Assembly (NCBI GenBank): GCA_902604975.1
Contig: CACLAY010000001.1
Location: 124,001-188,000, forward strand
DNA: 64,000 bases
From: an uncultured Pelagibacteraceae bacterium
GTDB taxonomy: Bacteria > Pseudomonadota > Alphaproteobacteria > Pelagibacterales > Pelagibacteraceae
Reading direction: 5' to 3'
Numbering within the stretch: the first letter of the stretch is position 1; each line of letters opens with the position of its first letter. A model generated the notes under the pieces. The model saw only the letters and a list, made by a program, of their open reading frames with translations. It searched no databases and was not told the origin of the DNA. Made by a program: the position numbers and the translations under genes. Below, piece after piece: positions 1 through 9,703 of this stretch.

Positions 1-837
1 AATTAATAAACATCCAATCATATTATTAGTACTTAAAAATTGATTAAGAATAATCCATCCTGCTGCTGCTGCAAATACTCCCTCGAGAGAATAAATAATT
101 GCTGCTGGTGCCTCTTCTATGTTTTTTTGAGCATACATTTGTAATGTAAAGGCTATACCGCCTGATAATGCTCCTGCGTAAAGAATAGAACTGCTTTCCA
201 TTAATATTTTTGAAATATTTATTTCTTCAAAAATAAAAGAAAAGATTAACGAAAGTGTTGCAACAAATAATGCTTGAAGTGCAGCATAAAACATTGGAAT
301 ATCAAATTCTTCCATGAACTTACCTGCAAAAATTATATGCAAAGCCCAAAATACTGAGCACAATATAACTAAACCATCACCTAGCATAATTTCTGAGTTA
401 GAAAAATCACTTAGAAGGTATACACCAAGGATACAAAGACCAATTGCTGGCCATATACTCCAATGCACTTTTTTGGAGTATATGAAAAATAACAAAATTG
501 GAACTATTGGTACGTAAAACACAGTAAAAAAAGCAGCATTTGCAATATTTGTATATTGGAGAGCAGCTTGTTGTAAAAAAGTTCCCAAAAACAGGGATAC
601 TCCCATGAAGACTAAATATTTTATAAAAAGTTTTGATTTTGAAAGTACTTCTATTTTAATTTTCTTTCTCTCAAATAATAAGGCAAGTGGTAATATTGTA
701 AAAAAGCCAACAATAAATCTTGCTGAATTAAAAGTTAATGGACCGATATTATCCATGCCAGTGTCTTGTGCGATGAAAGCTGTTCCCCAAATAAAAGTTG
801 TGACTAGTGCGCAGACCATTGAGAGGGATTTTGTCAT
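1..837 (-). CDS. DMT/EamA-family transporter, C-terminus cut by window edge
   Basis: Own translation of the reverse strand: MTKSLSMVCALVTTFIWGTAFIAQDTGMDNIGPLTFNSARFIVGFF..., repeated hydrophobic segments, EamA-like start; absent from ORF track because it is open at the edge. Confidence 0.85.
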   Translation of the reverse strand, partial: MTKSLSMVCALVTTFIWGTAFIAQDTGMDNIGPLTFNSARFIVGFFTILPLALLFERKKIKIEVLSKSKLFIKYLVFMGVSLFLGTFLQQAALQYTNIANAAFFTVFYVPIVPILLFFIYSKKVHWSIWPAIGLCILGVYLLSDFSNSEIMLGDGLVILCSVFWALHIIFAGKFMEEFDIPMFYAALQALFVATLSLIFSFIFEEINISKILMESSSILYAGALSGGIAFTLQMYAQKNIEEAPAAIIYSLEGVFAAAAGWIILNQFLSTNNMIGCLLI

Positions 838-863
838 TATATTTAATTAGATAATTTTATTAA

Positions 864-1964
864 TTAATTTATTCCGTTTAACTTACAAGAGCTGTCAAAA
901 TCCTCTTTGTTAATATAACATCCAGACATTTTTCTAACTCCATTAAACGATCCTCTACCATGAAGTATTCGCCAATTATTAAATATTAGAAGTTCTCCAG
1001 GTTTAAGGATATGTTGCCACTGATAATCTTTATTATTAGCAATAAGATCAAATTTTTTTATCGCTTCATAAAACTTTAATGTTAAATCTTTTTCAAATCT
1101 AAATGGTGCTCGATCATAATTATTAAAACTAACTTGAACTATTTCATTATTTTCATTTAACTTAAATATTGGTCTTTCAGCCTCAAGATAAACACCATCA
1201 CCGATATAATTTCCCTTAACATTTATTTTTGTCATTAATTCATACATCTGCTGGTTTTCTTTTTTTATTGTTTCTGCTATTTTTAATCCATCAACCATAA
1301 TCGATTCACCACCTCTAGCATTATATTCACAACATAGTAATAATTGTAATCCTGGGGCGTCATTACTATACGTTGAGTCTGTATGAGGTCTTAGTTCTTC
1401 TTGAGTGTATGCGCTATCTGCTTTATTTTCATCTGACTCAAAACTCCATAGTCCTCCAAATATAGAGTTTCTTACATAACCAATTTTATTTGCAATTATT
1501 TCAACAGACTTTAAATTGGTTTCACAATTTTTAATTACTGAAAATCCATAGTCGTGAATATTTTTCAAAAAATTTTTAAATCCTTCATTTGATAAAATTG
1601 AATTATAATCTAAAAAAATTTCTTCTTTTATTTCATCAGCTTTCCAGATTTTTAAATTAGATTTTACTTCTTTTTTCTTTTTTATTTTATTATTAGTTAG
1701 AAATTCAAATGAATATTTAACTGGTTTTTCTAAATCAGGCCATGAGACACACAAATATTTTCCATTTTCAATTATTTCTGCCTTTTTAACTTTTAAATTT
1801 ATATCTAAAGCTGCCGTAAATGTTTTCCTTTGGCTAGACCTTTTATCCCAATTTTGCTCATCTTTTGCATGATCTCTTAGCCAAATATTAGGAAAAATTT
1901 CAGAATTTTCTCCATTAAAGTGGACGTGCACATCATCTGCTAGTATTTCAATTTTAGTAATCAT
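864..1964 (-). CDS. gamma-butyrobetaine dioxygenase-like (GBBH N-terminal domain + TauD-type Fe/2OG oxygenase)
   Basis: N-terminal IWLRDHA motif; RPHTDSTYSNDAPGLQLLLC and NNWRILHGRGSF motifs. Confidence 0.8.
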   Translation of the reverse strand: MITKIEILADDVHVHFNGENSEIFPNIWLRDHAKDEQNWDKRSSQRKTFTAALDINLKVKKAEIIENGKYLCVSWPDLEKPVKYSFEFLTNNKIKKKKEVKSNLKIWKADEIKEEIFLDYNSILSNEGFKNFLKNIHDYGFSVIKNCETNLKSVEIIANKIGYVRNSIFGGLWSFESDENKADSAYTQEELRPHTDSTYSNDAPGLQLLLCCEYNARGGESIMVDGLKIAETIKKENQQMYELMTKINVKGNYIGDGVYLEAERPIFKLNENNEIVQVSFNNYDRAPFRFEKDLTLKFYEAIKKFDLIANNKDYQWQHILKPGELLIFNNWRILHGRGSFNGVRKMSGCYINKEDFDSSCKLNGIN

Positions 1965-2887
1965 TTACTCAAGTTATATGCAAAATTAGACCCAAGATTA
2001 TCTTTTAATTCGTTATTAAACTTCGCAGCCTCAGCACCATCTATAATTCTGTGATCATATGAGAGAGATAGTGGAAGCATGGTTCTAGGAACAAATTTAC
2101 CATCAATAAATACCTGTTTTTTATAACTTCTACCAACGCCAAGTATAGCAACTTCTGGAAAGTTAATTATTGGTGTAAAAAACGAACCACCTATGCCACC
2201 TAAGCTTGTGATAGTCATTGATCCTCCAAAGAACTCTTTTTTATCAATTTTTAAATTTCTACAATCATCACTTACTTTCTTTAATTCCTCACTTAACTGA
2301 TTGATATCTTTTTGATTAGCATCTCTAATTTTAGGAACCATAAGTCCATGTTGAGTATCAACTGCGATACCAACATGAAAATACTTTTTAAAAGTAATAT
2401 TTCCATTTTCAATATCATCAATTGATGAATTAAATGATGGAAATTTTTTTAGTGAAAGTACTAATGCTTTTATAATAAATACAAGAGGAGTAATTTTTAT
2501 TCTTTCTCCTGTATAATTATCTTTTATCGAGCTTCTAAATTCTTCCATTTCTGTAATATCAGCTTCATCATGGTTAGTTACATGAGGAATGTTTGTCCAC
2601 GAATTTACAAGATGTGGGGCAGCTATTTTTTTTACTCTAGGAATATCTTTAATTTCAACTTCCCCAAAATCTGAATGTTGATATTCGCTTTTAAAAATTT
2701 TTTCTTTTTGTATTTCACTATTATTCTGGGAATGCTTGATTCTAGAGGAGACAAAGTCTTTTAAATCTTTTTCAACAACCCTACCTGATCTCTCTGTTCC
2801 CTTAACATTATTTATATCTACTCCAAGTTCTCTTGCAAATTTTCTAACTTTTGGACTTGCAGATACTTTATTTGATTGATCAGACAT
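1961..2887 (-). CDS. aceF: pyruvate dehydrogenase E2 (dihydrolipoamide acetyltransferase) lacking a lipoyl domain
   Basis: Peripheral subunit-binding domain SPKVRKFARELGVDINNVKGTERSGRVVEKDL; catalytic YDHRIIDGAEA; no N-terminal lipoyl domain. Confidence 0.9.
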   Translation of the reverse strand: MSDQSNKVSASPKVRKFARELGVDINNVKGTERSGRVVEKDLKDFVSSRIKHSQNNSEIQKEKIFKSEYQHSDFGEVEIKDIPRVKKIAAPHLVNSWTNIPHVTNHDEADITEMEEFRSSIKDNYTGERIKITPLVFIIKALVLSLKKFPSFNSSIDDIENGNITFKKYFHVGIAVDTQHGLMVPKIRDANQKDINQLSEELKKVSDDCRNLKIDKKEFFGGSMTITSLGGIGGSFFTPIINFPEVAILGVGRSYKKQVFIDGKFVPRTMLPLSLSYDHRIIDGAEAAKFNNELKDNLGSNFAYNLSK

Positions 2888-5800
2888 TTACATTTTTGTT
2901 GGCATGGGTTTGTTTTTATCTATTTTATACTTTTTGATTGCATCTTCAGCATACTTTGATGCAACAAGCTGTTCATTTGCTAAAACACTAAGGCTATAAG
3001 CAACTATGTGTTCCTTATCTACTTCAAAAAAATTTCTTAAGTTTTTTCTTGTATCACTTCTCCCATATCCATCCGTACCTAATGAATAAAAGCTCTTTTT
3101 TGTAAAAGGTCTTATTTGATCAGCATTTATTCTCATATAGTCAGTTGCTGTAAGGATAGGACCTTGTTGTTTGCCTAAACATTCCTCTACATATGATTTT
3201 TTATTTGTTTCTGCGGGATTTAGAAGGTTAAATCGTTCAACTTCCATTCCATTTTTTCTTAACTCATTAAAACTAGTAACACTCCAAACTTCACTATCGA
3301 CCTGATATTCTTTTTTAAGAATATCTGATGCTGCCATCATTTCTCTTAGTATTGTTCCAGAGCCTAATAATTGAATTTTTGCTTCTTTAGAATCTGATGT
3401 TTCTTTAATTTTATACATTCCCTTGAGAATTCCATCCTCACAATCATCTGGCATTGCAGGGTGAGAGTAATTTTCGTTCATTGTTGTAATATAATAAAAA
3501 ATATTTTCATTTTTTTCATGCATCCTTCTTAAACCTTCTCTAAAAATCACAGCTAATTCATAATGGAATGTTGGATCATAAGAAATACAGTTTGGAATTG
3601 TTGATGCTAACAAATGACTATGACCATCTTGGTGTTGAAGACCTTCTCCTGCAAGTGTTGTTCTTCCTGCAGTCGCACCAATTAAAAAGCCTCTCGCTTG
3701 ACTATCTCCTGCAGCCCAAGCAAAATCTCCAATTCTTTGAAAGCCGAACATAGAATAGAAAAGATAAATTGGTATCATTTCAATATCATGATTTGTATAT
3801 GCTGTTCCAGCTGCTATCCAAGAAGACATTGAACCAGCTTCTGTAATACCTTCTTCTAATACCTGGCCACTTTTTTCTTCTCTATAAGATGAAAGTTGTG
3901 CTGAGTCCTCTGGCTCATATTTTTGACCTTCATGAGCATAAATACCTATTTTTTGAAAGAAACCCTCCATTCCAAATGTTCTAGCTTCATCGGGAATAAT
4001 TGGAACCAATTTTGGTGCAACATTTTTATCTCTCAAAAGATTAGTTAACATTCTTACTAATGCCATTGTTGTAGACATTTCTTTTTCTCCAGTAGACTTT
4101 TTCATAAAATCAAAAATATCTTTAACTGGGGCTTTAATCGGTTTTGAATATGATGTTCTCTCTGGAATAAATCCACCAAGTTCTAATCTTCTTTTTTTTA
4201 AGTATTTAATTTCTTCAGAGTTTTCGTCTGGTTTAAAATATTCAATATTTTTGACTTGAGAATCTGTTAAAGGAACGTCAAACCTATCCCTGTAATACAT
4301 TAAATCATCAACATCCAATTTCTTTTGTTGGTGAGTAGTATTTACACTTTCACCACTTTTACCCATACCATAACCTTTTATAGTTTTAGCTATTATGACT
4401 GTAGGGCTTCCTTTGTGATTGACCGCTTTATCGTATGCAGCATAAACTTTATGAGGATCATGGCCTCCTCTGTTAAGTCTCCAAATATCAGTATCTGACA
4501 TTGATGAAACTAATTCTGTAGTTTCAGGGTATTTTCCAAAAAACTTTTCTCTCACATAAAGCCCATTTCTTGCTTTAAATGCTTGATATTCACCATCTAC
4601 GGTCTCATTCATAATTTTTACTAAATGTCCTGTTTTATCATTTGCTAAAAGTGAGTCCCAATAAGATCCCCAAATAACTTTTAAAACGTTCCAGCCACCT
4701 CCTCTAAAAATACCCTCTAATTCTTGAATTATTTTTCCATTTCCTCTTACTGGACCGTCTAATCTTTGTAAGTTGCAGTTTACAACAAATATTAAATTAT
4801 CTAAATTTTCACGCGCCGCTAAACCAATTGCTCCAAGTGACTCAGGTTCATCCATTTCTCCATCTCCAAGAAAAGCCCAAACTTTTCTTCCCTCATCTTT
4901 AATTAATCCTCTATTGATTAGATATTTCATAAATCTTGCTTGATATATTGCTAACATTGGACCAATACCCATTGAAACTGTTGGAAACTGCCAAAAGTTT
5001 GGCATTAGCCAAGGATGAGGATAAGATGAAAGTCCACCAGTTTGTACTTCTTGTCTAAATCTATCTAACTGCTTTTCATTTAGTCTTCCCTCAAGAAAAG
5101 CTCTTGCATACATTCCTGGTGCACTATGACCTTGAAAATATACTAGATCACCTCCGAATTTATTATTTTTTGCTCGCCAAAAATGATTCATACCAACATC
5201 ATACAAAGTTGCAGCTGATGCAAATGTTCCTATGTGACCGCCAAGTTCAGGATGTTTTTTATTTGCTCTTACTACCATCGCAGCAGCATTCCACCTAATT
5301 AATGATCTTAACTTACGTTCTATGTTTTGATCTCCAGGTGATCTTTTTTCCTCTTCAGGAGGTATAGTATTTACGTAAGGAGTAGTTTGAGTATGAGGAA
5401 TTTTAGATCCAGCTTTATAAGATTGATCAATTAATTGTTTAATTAAAAAATGAGCTCTTTCAGAGCCATCATTTTGCAAAACTGCACTTAATGAATCTAA
5501 CCACTCTTTGGTTTCAATTGGATCAATATCATCGTTACTACTGACCATTTTAACTTCATTAACTAATCTTGTTTGCTTGATTTGCGTTGGCTCTATAACT
5601 TTTGTTTCAACTTTTATATCAGGTTTTGTAGCAGTTTCTGCTTCCTCTATTAATTTTTCGGTTGAGGGTGGGATTTTTTCATTTAAAGTATTGCTAATTT
5701 TCTCGCTTTCATCTTTATTTTCTGAAGATAGCGTTAATATCAAATCACCTTTTGAAACTTTATCACCAATTTTTACATTTATATTTTCAATTGTGCCTTC

Positions 5801-5953
5801 ATAATTAGATGGTACCTCAACACTTGATTTATCACTTTCTAAAGTGACAACAGGGTCATTTTTATTGATTTTGTCACCTTTTTTTACAAGTACTTCGATA
5901 ATTTCAACGTTTTCAAAGTCTCCTATATCAGGAACTAATAAATCTAGATTCAT
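2888..5953 (-). CDS. aceE: pyruvate dehydrogenase E1, homodimeric AceE type, with N-terminal lipoyl domain
   Basis: aa 1-75 lipoyl domain (VPDIGDFENVEIIEVLVKKGD...LESDKSSVEVPS); from ~aa 140 AceE (DPIETKEWLDSL..., GDGEMDEPES). Confidence 0.93.
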   Translation of the reverse strand: MNLDLLVPDIGDFENVEIIEVLVKKGDKINKNDPVVTLESDKSSVEVPSNYEGTIENINVKIGDKVSKGDLILTLSSENKDESEKISNTLNEKIPPSTEKLIEEAETATKPDIKVETKVIEPTQIKQTRLVNEVKMVSSNDDIDPIETKEWLDSLSAVLQNDGSERAHFLIKQLIDQSYKAGSKIPHTQTTPYVNTIPPEEEKRSPGDQNIERKLRSLIRWNAAAMVVRANKKHPELGGHIGTFASAATLYDVGMNHFWRAKNNKFGGDLVYFQGHSAPGMYARAFLEGRLNEKQLDRFRQEVQTGGLSSYPHPWLMPNFWQFPTVSMGIGPMLAIYQARFMKYLINRGLIKDEGRKVWAFLGDGEMDEPESLGAIGLAARENLDNLIFVVNCNLQRLDGPVRGNGKIIQELEGIFRGGGWNVLKVIWGSYWDSLLANDKTGHLVKIMNETVDGEYQAFKARNGLYVREKFFGKYPETTELVSSMSDTDIWRLNRGGHDPHKVYAAYDKAVNHKGSPTVIIAKTIKGYGMGKSGESVNTTHQQKKLDVDDLMYYRDRFDVPLTDSQVKNIEYFKPDENSEEIKYLKKRRLELGGFIPERTSYSKPIKAPVKDIFDFMKKSTGEKEMSTTMALVRMLTNLLRDKNVAPKLVPIIPDEARTFGMEGFFQKIGIYAHEGQKYEPEDSAQLSSYREEKSGQVLEEGITEAGSMSSWIAAGTAYTNHDIEMIPIYLFYSMFGFQRIGDFAWAAGDSQARGFLIGATAGRTTLAGEGLQHQDGHSHLLASTIPNCISYDPTFHYELAVIFREGLRRMHEKNENIFYYITTMNENYSHPAMPDDCEDGILKGMYKIKETSDSKEAKIQLLGSGTILREMMAASDILKKEYQVDSEVWSVTSFNELRKNGMEVERFNLLNPAETNKKSYVEECLGKQQGPILTATDYMRINADQIRPFTKKSFYSLGTDGYGRSDTRKNLRNFFEVDKEHIVAYSLSVLANEQLVASKYAEDAIKKYKIDKNKPMPTKM

Positions 5954-6030
5954 TTTTGTAATATATATATATCAATATTTGCTAAAAAAATAATTTACAT
6001 TATTAATTATGTATAAAAACTGTACAAATC

Positions 6031-6107
6031 GCGCCTGTAGCTCAATTGGATAGAGCGCTTGGCTACGGACCAGGAGGTTCTGGGTTCAACTCCTAGCAGG
6101 CGCACCA
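6031..6107 (+). tRNA. tRNA-Arg (anticodon ACG), CCA encoded
   Basis: Cloverleaf GCGCCTG...CAGGCGC-A-CCA; anticodon loop CTACGGA; T arm GGTTCAACTCC. Confidence 0.93.
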
Positions 6108-6121
6108 AAATGAAAGGATAA

Positions 6122-6205
6122 ATGAAAGTATCACTTGAAAAATCTGTAATATATTTCTTTTGTTTAGTTCTAGTATTCATATTAATTATGGCTATAGTTT
6201 TGTAA
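6122..6205 (+). CDS. putative 27-aa single-TM small protein
   Basis: MKVSLEKSVIYFFCLVLVFILIMAIVL; AAAGGA just upstream of ATG; in the gap after tRNA-Arg. Confidence 0.45.
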   Translation: MKVSLEKSVIYFFCLVLVFILIMAIVL

Positions 6206-6221
6206 CTCTATCTTAGAGACC

Positions 6222-7232
6222 ATGAAAAAAATATTTTTACCTTTATTACTTATATTTGCTTGTTCAGCTGTAAGTGCTGAAATTAAATGTATGAATAAAA
6301 GCGGTTTCATAAATGAAAAATTTAAGTATCTAAAAAAAAATTATAAAATAGATGATCCTTCAAATACTCTTATTTTTTTGTTTAACCACGGAGGCAAAGG
6401 AGATAGAGCAGCTAAAAAAGGTGACTGTCCTTTTTGGAAACAGTATATTAAAAACGTAGTTGAGTTATCAAAGGAGGATTTTGGTGCAAAAAAAAATTTA
6501 GTTTATTTGGTAAATACAAAGCCTTTGTGGGGGGATGCATATAAAGATAAAAAAAGTAAGACAAAATGGTTACCTTTTCCTGGTGGTAAATATCCAGGGA
6601 GAACAAAAACTGAAAAGAAAATAGATCTTACAAATGAAATTATCGACAAATTTTTAGCCTTAGGTATCAAAGCAAATAATATAATTATATCAGGGCATTC
6701 ATGCGGTGGATGGTTAACACTTCTCTATACTGCAAGACATCCTGAAAAAGTTAGAGGGGGAATTGCTTATCACCCTGCCTGTTATGGAGAATTATCTGCT
6801 TATAAAATTTGGACTGAAGAAGGGATGGATGATTATCTCTGGGATTATAATGATCATGAAGAGGGTTCAAATACTTCAAAAACTTGTGATACTAAAGATA
6901 GATACAAATGGGAGTATGCTTGCTCAAGAAATTATTTAAAGAAAAGAGATAAAGAAATAAGTGAAATTAAGGGGACAAAAAATTTACGTATTTCAGTAAT
7001 TCATAATGACGAAGATCCGTACGGTGGTAAAACAAGTGCTTGGTTAAAAAATATTAAATCAATAAATTTTATTGAAACACCAACAAGTAAAGAAAATTGG
7101 AAAATAAATGGTAAATCTTGTAAAGCAAAAACTAGTAAACAATGGTATGGATATGGGTATGGTCACCATGTTATGGAAGCGAAATGTATGCCAGAATATT
7201 TTCCACAAATAGTAAAATATTTTCAAAATTGA
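6222..7232 (+). CDS. secreted alpha/beta hydrolase (dienelactone hydrolase-like)
   Basis: Signal peptide MKKIFLPLLLIFACSAVSA; nucleophile elbow SGHSCGGW. Confidence 0.7.
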   Translation: MKKIFLPLLLIFACSAVSAEIKCMNKSGFINEKFKYLKKNYKIDDPSNTLIFLFNHGGKGDRAAKKGDCPFWKQYIKNVVELSKEDFGAKKNLVYLVNTKPLWGDAYKDKKSKTKWLPFPGGKYPGRTKTEKKIDLTNEIIDKFLALGIKANNIIISGHSCGGWLTLLYTARHPEKVRGGIAYHPACYGELSAYKIWTEEGMDDYLWDYNDHEEGSNTSKTCDTKDRYKWEYACSRNYLKKRDKEISEIKGTKNLRISVIHNDEDPYGGKTSAWLKNIKSINFIETPTSKENWKINGKSCKAKTSKQWYGYGYGHHVMEAKCMPEYFPQIVKYFQN

Positions 7233-7657
7233 TGACAAAAAAATTTGAACAATTAAGTAATAAGCCAAGCTACATGAAGCATAATGGTGGTTTATTATTT
7301 AGATCTATTAACAAGAAAAAATTTGAGTTTAAAACTAAGATTAAAAAAACACATTTAAATAAAGCTGGGATAACACATGGTGGTTATATTTGTACAATCA
7401 TTGATGCTGGTGCAGGTACTGCTTGTCACAGAGCAAGCGGAAATAAACCATGTGTAACTATTTCATTGGATATAAAATTTATAGCTCCTTCGAACATCGG
7501 AGAGGAATTATTGGGAACAGTAGAAATTCAAAAAGTTACAAAGTCAATGGTATTTATAAATTGTAAAGTCAAATGTAAAAATAAATTAATTGCAAGTGCA
7601 GTTGGGATTTGGAAAATTTTAAGAAGACCTCTTCCAAATGCTGGACTAGGTGGATAA
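7232..7657 (+). CDS. PaaI-family hotdog thioesterase
   Basis: NKAGITHGGYICTIIDAGAGTAC hotdog motif; start refined from 7142 to ATG 7232, TGATG overlap with preceding gene. Confidence 0.8.
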   Translation: MTKKFEQLSNKPSYMKHNGGLLFRSINKKKFEFKTKIKKTHLNKAGITHGGYICTIIDAGAGTACHRASGNKPCVTISLDIKFIAPSNIGEELLGTVEIQKVTKSMVFINCKVKCKNKLIASAVGIWKILRRPLPNAGLGG

Positions 7658-7660
7658 GTT

Positions 7661-9646
7661 TTATTTTCTTAATTGAAGAATAAGTATTGGCAACACTAAA
7701 ACTAAACCAATAATTGATGAACTTAAACCAGGTGCAATGAATAATAGTGAAATAATTCCTAAATACCATCTTTGAAACGTAGAAACTCTTTTAAATAGAT
7801 AGCCTGTAAATCCTATTCCAATCAAACCAATTCCAATCATTGCAGATATTAAAGTTACAAAAAAATCATAAAAATTAAATCCTTGAGCAACTAATAATAG
7901 GGATGGTGAATAGACAAATACAAAAGGTACAAGAGCTTTTGCAATTCCTAATCTAAATGCCGTATTACCAGTGGTAAATGGATTTGATCCTGCAATTCCA
8001 GCGGCAGCATATGCTGCAAGAGCAACAGGGGGTGTTATGTCAGCTAAGACACCATAATAAAACACAAAAAAGTGGGAAACAATAGGCTCAATTTGTAATT
8101 GAGTGAGAGCAGGCGCAGCAACAGCAACCAGTATTATGTATGTTGCAGTAGTTGGTACTCCTGTACCCATAAATATGCATGATATTGCAATTAATATTAA
8201 TGAGAAAAATAATGTTAGATCGGCTAAAGAAAAATAATTAAAAGGTAAAAAGTTTAAGAAGAAACCTCCAATATCACCCGCCGTTTGAATTACTACATAA
8301 CCTAACCTAAAACCAACACCGGTTAGTGTAACTACACCAACTATAATCCCTATTGATGTTGCGGCGGCTCCAACGGCTAAAGTATTCTTTGCACCTCTTG
8401 CAAGACATTCAAATAAGTCATTAAAAGTAAGTCTATTTTTTTTTCTAATAAACCCAATAACGACACATGCAATTATTCCATTTACTGCAGCATAATCTGG
8501 GGTACGACCAATTAAAATTAAATATACTAAAATAAACAATGGTACTATTGCAAGCCAATTGTCTTGTATAATTTTTATAAATTTTGGGACCTCACTTTCG
8601 TTTAAACCTCTAAGTCCTAATTTTTTTGCCTCTAAATGAACCATTACAAAAATTCCAAAATAATGAAGTAGTGCTGGAATTAATGCGGCTGCTAAAATAT
8701 CTCTTAAAGGTAATTCTAAATATTCGACCATAATAAATGCAGCAGCCCCTAAAATAGGTGGAGTTATTTGTCCACCAGTGGACGCTGTGGCCTCCACAGC
8801 GCCAGAAAAATGAGGAGGATATCCAACTTTTTTCATTGCAGGTATTGTTAAAGATCCAGTTGTTACTGTATTTGCAATTGAGGAACCAGATATGGTTCCA
8901 AGAAATGCTGAAGAAAAAATTGCTACTTTTGCTGGACCTCCAGAATACCTTCCGGCTATCACCATTGCTAAATCAATAAATAATTGTCCTAGTCCTATTC
9001 GTGTTGCAAGTACACCAAATAAAATAAATAAAAATACATATTGAGCCATCACACCCACTGCAATTCCATAAATTCCTTGGTTGGTTATATAAATATGATT
9101 TACAAAACCAGCCCAACTACTACCTCCATGTTTTAAAGCTCCAGGAAAAATAGGGCCATAAAGTGCAAAAATCATAAATATTATGCATATTAATGGCAGC
9201 GTGTATCCGATCGATCGTCTTGCGGCTTCAAGTGTTAGAATTATGAGAATTGATCCCATAATAACCTCAGTATTCGATGGATTTCCTACCCTACTAGCTA
9301 ATATTTCTGGAGGCAATAAAGGTAGATAAAGTGCAGTTATTACAACTAGAATTGAAAAAAAAATATCTATTAAAGGGACTTTGTTTTTTGATTTGTCTTC
9401 AGGAAAACTTTTCCAATTATAAAATAGAAATACTAGACCAACTACAAAAGAAATATGAATACCTCTATGAAGTATATCTCTAATTGTTCCAAATCCTGAA
9501 GCATAAAAATGGTAAATTGACATTGTAACTAACGCAATAAAAGTCAATAATTTCAGAAAATTTTTTAATTTTCTTTCGTTACTTTTTATTTCAAACTTTT
9601 CTTCAAGTTTTGAAACTTCCTCAGGAGAAATATTAAATTGAGACAT
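7661..9646 (-). CDS. TRAP transporter fused permease (4TM/12TM, TAXI type)
   Basis: Multiple TM helices; SSAFLGTISGSSIANTVTTGSLTIPAMKKVGY signature. Confidence 0.93.
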   Translation of the reverse strand: MSQFNISPEEVSKLEEKFEIKSNERKLKNFLKLLTFIALVTMSIYHFYASGFGTIRDILHRGIHISFVVGLVFLFYNWKSFPEDKSKNKVPLIDIFFSILVVITALYLPLLPPEILASRVGNPSNTEVIMGSILIILTLEAARRSIGYTLPLICIIFMIFALYGPIFPGALKHGGSSWAGFVNHIYITNQGIYGIAVGVMAQYVFLFILFGVLATRIGLGQLFIDLAMVIAGRYSGGPAKVAIFSSAFLGTISGSSIANTVTTGSLTIPAMKKVGYPPHFSGAVEATASTGGQITPPILGAAAFIMVEYLELPLRDILAAALIPALLHYFGIFVMVHLEAKKLGLRGLNESEVPKFIKIIQDNWLAIVPLFILVYLILIGRTPDYAAVNGIIACVVIGFIRKKNRLTFNDLFECLARGAKNTLAVGAAATSIGIIVGVVTLTGVGFRLGYVVIQTAGDIGGFFLNFLPFNYFSLADLTLFFSLILIAISCIFMGTGVPTTATYIILVAVAAPALTQLQIEPIVSHFFVFYYGVLADITPPVALAAYAAAGIAGSNPFTTGNTAFRLGIAKALVPFVFVYSPSLLLVAQGFNFYDFFVTLISAMIGIGLIGIGFTGYLFKRVSTFQRWYLGIISLLFIAPGLSSSIIGLVLVLPILILQLRK

Positions 9647-9651
9647 AATAA

Positions 9652-9677
9652 TGCCCTAAGTCTCATGACCTAGGGCA
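9652..9677 (-). promoter_or_regulatory. intercistronic stem-loop between TAXI SBP and permease
   Basis: TGCCCTA/TAGGGCA 7-bp stem plus inner GTC/GAC, loop TCAT; 5 nt before permease ATG on minus strand. Confidence 0.7.
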
Positions 9678-9703
9678 CAATATATTTTACAATACTTATA
9701 AAT

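Noticed and set aside
314-850. Plus-strand ORFs 314..517 and 605..850
   Set aside because: They are antisense to a clear EamA-type transporter on the minus strand; translations have no recognisable family.
3568-5804. Plus-strand ORFs inside aceE (3568, 5104, 5508)
   Set aside because: Antisense shadows of a strongly conserved coding sequence.
7059-7268. Minus-strand ORFs 7059..7268 and 7569..7769
   Set aside because: Overlap hydrolase, thioesterase and permease coding sequence; AT-rich hydrophobic artefacts.
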